DNA from: Megachile rotundata
Taxonomy: Eukaryota > Arthropoda > Insecta > Hymenoptera > Megachilidae
Assembly: GCF_050947335.1 (NCBI RefSeq)
Contig: NC_134997.1
Coordinates: 7,254,001 to 7,318,000, forward strand
DNA length: 64,000 bases
Direction of reading: 5' to 3'
Part shown: in pieces, positions 58,534 through 64,000 of the stretch
How positions within the stretch are numbered: position 1 is the stretch's first letter
Layout of the letters: each line of letters opens with the position of its first letter
The notes under the pieces: generated by a model
Databases searched by the model: none
The model's input: the letters and a program-made list of their open reading frames with translations, nothing else
Told to the model about the DNA's origin: nothing
Position numbers and translations under genes: made by a program

Positions 58534-59559
58534 TATTTCTTTCACTATGAAATGTCATCTTGTGGTGAGCGAACAGTCTTTATAGCATCATATATCTCTT
58601 TATTATATGTGAATATATTCTATAATCAAAAAAGTGCCCAGTAGCCCCGAGGGCAGAGTTCCTTGCCAGCTTCCTCATTGCCGTATTAAGACACACACAT
58701 CCACTCACTACTGAAGTTACGATAGAGAAACAGAAAGATCGACACTTCGACGCAGCAGTTCTAATCTCTATCCACCATTTTGACATTCCCAAAACAAAAC
58801 GCCGGTCGAAGTGTCGTAGAATCGTACGCCAGCGAACCAAACCGTCTGGACGAAAAAGTGAGCGGTTATTGGCATTCGTATAAAAAATATGGAGATGGGA
58901 TGTCGTAAAAGCTATCAAATTAATAATATTCTACTGCAAATAAGTTCAACACTAGGTCAACTGCGACTCCGCAACCATAACAACAGAGCTGATTATGTGG
59001 GGGGTTTAGGTGGAAGATTGACAAAAGGGAAACGTATACAGGTCTATTCGAATTCGAAGAGAGAGATAGAGAAGTCAAAAGCTTATTGTGTTTGTCAATG
59101 CGTGTTGTGCTGTCAGAGAAATGAACTATACGTTTACGAATCTTTGTCTCGTGTGTTTGCCTTTTAGCTTTCGTCACCGATTGCATACGCGTTGCGAGCC
59201 TGCTCAACTGACGCTCCCCGGGGAGTTGCCCGCGGGCGATGGGAAATGTTACGATGTTCCTAGGAGTGACTAGGACAATTTTATTAATTAGCGGTGTCTT
59301 TTGTAAACCTTCAGGACACGAATAGTTTATTGTACAGACTTTTCTAGAAATGGCGATATAAGAAGAGAATTTTTCATGACTCGAGCTGAAGAAGGAAATG
59401 ACGCGTGCAAGCTGAGAATTATGCGTGGTTTCTGGTAATATAGCGAAGGGCTTTTAGGAGGATTTTCTTAAGCCATCATTTTCTTTAACTATATCGCCAT
59501 TTTCTTTAGGGAAGAAATTATTGGTAATATATCGCAAGGTGAGGACTCTACGATTTTGG

Positions 59560-60000
59560 GACTTTGGGAGTTAGAAATTTTTGCATTTTGAAGGTTGGAA
59601 TTTAAGAAGTTTGGGATTTTGAATATTGAGGACTTAAGAAGTTAGGGATTTTGAAGGATTTGGGACTTAAGAAGACAAGGATTTTGAAAGTTTGGGACTT
59701 AAGAAGTTAAGGATTTTGAAGGTTTGGGACTTAAGAAGTTAAGGATTTTGAAGGTTTGGGACTTAAGAAGTTAAAGATTCTGAAAGATTTGGGACTTAAG
59801 AAGATATGGATTTTGAAAGTTTGGGACTTAAGAAGTTAAGGATTTTGAAGGTTTGGGACTTAAGAAATTAAGGATTTTGAAAGTTTGGGACTTTGAGAGT
59901 GTGTTAATTAGAAAGTTTGGGACTTTTATAATAACAACATTAAAAGTTAGGGATTTTAGGATATTGGGCCTTCAAAAGTTTGGGACTTAGAGAATTTGGA
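59560..60000 (+). repeat. 33-bp tandem repeat
   Basis: GGGACTTAAGAAGTTAAGGA plus TTTTGAAGGTTT repeated about eight times, decaying into GGGACT-type degenerate sequence to 60600. Confidence 0.88.
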
Positions 60001-60779
60001 ACTTAAGGAATTTGAAATTTCAAAACTTTCGAATTTTTGAACTCTAAGAGTTTGAGATTACTTTGGGACTGCGATATTTCTACACTGAATTTTCTGTGCT
60101 ATACTTTGGAACCTCACCATTTTGGGACTTAGGAACTAAGGAAATTTTGGAATTGTGGGTCTAAAATATCATAGAATAGGTCTGTGGTACTTTGAATTTC
60201 ATAACATCAAGATTGGAGAATTATGGGACTACAGAAATTTTGGGACCGCAGGACTAAGGCCCTTTGAAATTTTTAGATTGTAAATGCAATATTAAAACTG
60301 TGATGCCAAAGAATTATGGAATGAATTTTGGGATCTTAAAACTGTAGAATATTGGACATTGGGACCATAAAACTATAGTACAACTTTGGGCCCGAAGAGT
60401 TATAGAATACTACAACTTTGGGACCGTAGAACCACAGAAATTTTTGAACTTGAAAATTCTGAGGCAAAAGTTTGAAATTTAGGATGTTTGGACTGTGGGA
60501 CTCACTAACCATAAAATCTTTAAATTTCAAAATTATGGGCCTTACAAAAATGTTGTGCACACGTTTTTAAATTTTCTGATTTTGGGACTAACTACTGTAC
60601 TATAATAATATATTGACTCCAAATTCAAATAATAAAAAGCAACTACCTTCTATATAAATAAGACCTCATCAAAGCAAGAAATGTAAAAACAAATTTCCCT
60701 AGATCAGTTCCCTAGATCACTTTCCGTGTCCTCAAGGTTTATCAAACATCACCGGCAATATAAAGAAATATGAATTAAA

Positions 60780-61000
60780 GGCAACTTAATGTTGCTATGC
60801 CCGTTATAGCATCAGCGCGCGCACAGGGGGGCGTGGCCTAAACTACCCGCGTCACATGACTGGTCCGGGCAGCCCGAGGGCATCGAGTTCAGCAGGCCCG
60901 CTTCATAAGCTCTCTATGCAAGCGACAGATGATTTCCGTGTTCGAATTTTGCCACAGCGTTAAATCAAAATAATTCTGAGTGTCCATATAGCGGGGGAAC
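60780..61000. promoter_or_regulatory. GC-box/E-box island, possible promoter
   Basis: Isolated GC-rich patch with GGGGGGCGTGGCC (KLF/Sp-type GC box), palindromic GTCACATGAC (E-box) and CCCGGGC-like sequence. It could be a start site for a gene outside the recognised set, conceivably the CCCH gene. 61000-61800 is unique with nothing assignable. Confidence 0.3.
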
Positions 61001-61809
61001 AAAACGGAAGTGTTGCACGTTTTCATAAAAATTCAAACTGAACAGATCACGCCATTGTCGTTAGATTTATAATGAAACTGTTTGTTACAAGCGTGTTTAT
61101 GTTTCGAACTGACATCGGTGGCGTTATAAAACAAATTGTTTCGCGTACATGGTATTTGTACATGCGGTATGTGTATGTGTGTGTGTACTTGTTCTACGAC
61201 TGAAACATTGAAAAGAAATAAATGCGTGAAAACGAGGGATGCAATAGAGGAGGAAGAATAATTCGATTACTGAAGCGTTTTTGGAATCGAAAAAGTACTT
61301 GCTTGTTAGATCTGTTTTTATTGGAAATATATTGGCGAGGTTTATGATAATTGAGACAATGGCATGATACGTATTTATACGTACAGATGACAACCCATGA
61401 GTTGGCGCGTGATTCAAAGTGGAAGAAGCTTCCCGTCGTAAACATTTGTTACTTTTCAGCAAATAAGAATAATTATAATAACAAATGAATGCAAGGAGCA
61501 TCATCTCATTCTTTCACGCTTGAGATATTTGTTATTGTTTTTGGCCTAATCATGTGAGGGCCAATACTGCCGAAAATATTTGTGAGGCGTCCATTTTTCT
61601 ATTCCGATCAATTTTCTTCTAAACACGTCAGCCTCTTCACGCGCCAAGTTGTGGGTTGACATCGGTACATACGTATAATTTTAGACTGACAAATATTGCA
61701 ATGGCGGATTTTGAAATACTGATGGCTCGAAATTATTTGACAATAGAAAAATATAGAAAAATTGACGTATTTGTGGTATATCAATTTAAAGGTTCGATAA
61801 AAATGTCTA

Positions 61810-62160
61810 CATTCTTAATGTGATATTTATCATAAATATTGGTTATATTGGTAATTCAAATTTTTTAAAAATATTGGTTCCATTGGAAGTGCAAGTTTTT
61901 AATAAATATTGGTTGTATTGGTAATTCAAATTTTTTTAAAATATTGGTTCTATTGGAAGTGCAAGTTTTTAATAAATATTGGTTATATTGGTAATTCAAA
62001 TTTTTTATAAATAGTGGATCTATTGGTAATATAAATTTGTAATAAATATTGGTTACAATGGTAATCCAAATTTCCAATAAGTATTGATTATATTGGTAAC
62101 GGAAATATTAAATATTAGTTATATTGATAACCAAAATTTATAATAAATATTGATTGATTG
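61810..62160 (+). repeat. ~35-bp ATTGGTTATATTGGTAAT repeat
   Basis: Eight or so copies alternating TATTGGTTRTATTGGTAATT and TATTGGTTCYATTGGAAGTG, each ending in an A/T run. 62160-62810 is AT-rich with no recognised gene. Confidence 0.85.
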
Positions 62161-62814
62161 AACATTGAAATACCCAGCGAATAAACTAATTTACAAATAA
62201 ATATCTTCAATTAACTATAAATTAGTTCAATATTGTCCATTAGTCAATGTGCTATTTTCGGTCATATTCGTATACATATACAGGATGATTCAAGAAAAAT
62301 GACAAAGCTGTCAAAAATTTTTATTCTAATAAATTATGTAAGAAAATTAAATAATGGACAATTACTAATAATTATTAATAATTAACAATTATTGCAAATT
62401 TGTTAATTCTTTGCTTATTTCAATGTTTATGTAGTCTTTTTATTTATACCAAGCTTTAAATTGATATGCTATGACGATAAACTTTTTATATTTCTCTGCT
62501 GCTGAACTAAATAATGGTGAACTTTTCATACTTCAAAATTCGCTATTTGATATGAGGCAATCTAATAATTATTCCATTTATGGTATTGTGGGATTTATGA
62601 AGGACTCGAATCACTTCGAATATAAGTCGTCGACTTTAAATAAATTTCAAAGTGATTTGTGAAATAAAAATTAATAATTTTATAAGATATTTAAAAAATT
62701 AACAAAATATGATCCCACAATATTTATGTACAATTGAGGGTATGATAGACTTCTATAAAGAAAGTGATAGTGTCAGAAAAAAAGGCTGCACCATTTGATT
62801 TATGGAATTTAAAA

Positions 62815-63300
62815 ATTTAAAAATTTTGGAATTTGAATTTTAGGATTTTAGGATTTAAGATATTAAGGTTTTAGAATTTAGAAATTTGAAAATTTAAGAA
62901 ATTGGCAATTCAATAAATTGAAAATTTAAGGACTTTGAGATTTAGTAATTTAGGGATTTGAGCGATCTGGGGACGCAAGAGGTTTGGGCATTTGAGAAAT
63001 TTTCAAGTTTGAGAATAGGAGAATTGAGAACTTGGTAATTAGAAATTTAAAAAATTGTAATATTATGAAATTGGAAATGGGAAAATTGGGAAATGGGAAA
63101 TGGGACAATTGGAAAATTGAGAAATGAGAAAATTGGGAAACGGGAAAATTGGGAAATGGGAAAGCTGGTAAATGAGAAAATTGGGAAATTAGAAAATTGG
63201 GAAGTAGGAAAATTAGGAAAATTGGGAAATGGGAAAGTTGTGGAATGAGAAAATTGAGAAAATTGGGAAATTAGAAATTTAGAAAATTAAAAAATTTGCA
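62815..63300 (+). repeat. Octamer minisatellite GAAAATTG/GGAAATGG
   Basis: The core at 63060-63280 reads GAAAATTG GGAAATGG and variants with an 8-bp step, preceded by degenerate AATTT repeat. The following 63300-64000 is unique sequence without a recognised gene. Confidence 0.85.
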
Positions 63301-64000
63301 AACAAAACTTTGACTTCCATGAATCTCAAAATTCCAAAATTTCAAAACTACAAAATTCCCAGTTGCACTCCCCTAAAAACCAAGTTCCTGCATCAAATAA
63401 ATTCAAAAGGTGTTGCTCCCTCTCCACACTATCCATCCAACCAAAGTCATCTTCCCCCAACTGTACCCACGTATCCACCCAAATAAACCGTCCATATAAA
63501 AAAGTTCCGACCAATAAAAATAACAAGCGTGCATCTCTTTCTTCGTGAACAGTATTTCCGGTGACAACGCTTTCCAAGGGAGCATAATAACGGATGATGA
63601 TAAATGCCAGTAGTAATAATAGTAGTAGGTAGTAGTAACAGTAGTACTAATAAACAATGTAATGCTATATAATAATAATAGCGAGAATAAATAGTAATAA
63701 CATACAACAATAATTATCATTATTACCGACGTAATAATAATCAACAAACACCAGATAAAAGGCAGTGGTTATTCGCAGTTATAGTTGCGGTGAGCAGTCG
63801 TGAGGGAAATGTTCCCAAAAAGCTACGTGTTAGCCAAAGTTACCGAAGGTTCAGGCATACGTTGGATCGACAATAAATTTCGCTTAATAATCGACAATCG
63901 AACCAACCTCCAACGCATCCTTTCCCCCCTGTTAACCTTGAAGGTTAGCAGGATTAAAATGTTCGGGCTTGCATCAAAGCACCATGACGTTCTCGTTACG

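Noticed and set aside
63326..63747. Overlapping minus ORFs of 83-114 codons
   Set aside because: Three frames open over the same stretch and no motif; checked for CCCH fingers and found none.

Overview
This is an AT-rich eukaryotic window, intron-bearing and full of minisatellites. It is almost certainly insect and most likely hymenopteran (bee-like). The call rests on a CLOCK protein with insect-type bHLH-PAS sequence, small introns beside kilobase introns, arthropod-style core promoter motifs (TCAGT initiator plus DPE) and TA-flanked mariner-like MITEs. The exact species cannot be fixed from sequence alone.

The main gene is the circadian transcription factor Clock (Clk) on the minus strand. 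I assembled 11 coding exons from 21854 down to 11960. All splice phases agree, and the product is 708 residues: bHLH, PAS-A, PAS-B, a Ser/Gln-rich region, an exon-19-like coiled coil, and a Pro/Gln-rich C-terminus. A 5' non-coding exon with donor at 26257 and an NF-Y-type CCAAT promoter sits about 4.4 kb upstream. Most of its larger introns carry tandem arrays. A second minus-strand gene is seen only as its last two coding exons (51711-51627 and 49961-49813), which encode a pair of CCCH zinc fingers. Its upstream exons were not found and probably lie beyond the right edge.

The most unusual region is 1.1-8.9 kb. A well-formed plus-strand core promoter (CCAAT boxes, TCAGT at 1324, DPE-like GGATC at +28) is followed by non-coding sequence. 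From 4.0 to 8.85 kb lies a tandemly duplicated unit built of many hairpins. Stems at equivalent positions in the copies differ in sequence yet stay paired, and the unbalanced changes are G-U wobbles only if the plus strand is the RNA. This looks like an unnamed structured long non-coding RNA. CTCF-like motifs flank it at 55-247 and 9446-9535.

The rest is intergenic or intronic. At least ten independent minisatellites share an 8-bp (often 8+8) period. Other features are a ~170-bp satellite, a 30/60-bp higher-order repeat, a cluster of palindromic TTTGGCGCCA (E2F-like) sites, three TIR elements with TA duplications, a decayed tRNA-Met-like sequence, and several unique CpG-richer islands that could be promoters or UTRs. 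Between 26.5 and 49.2 kb I recognise no protein-coding exon.
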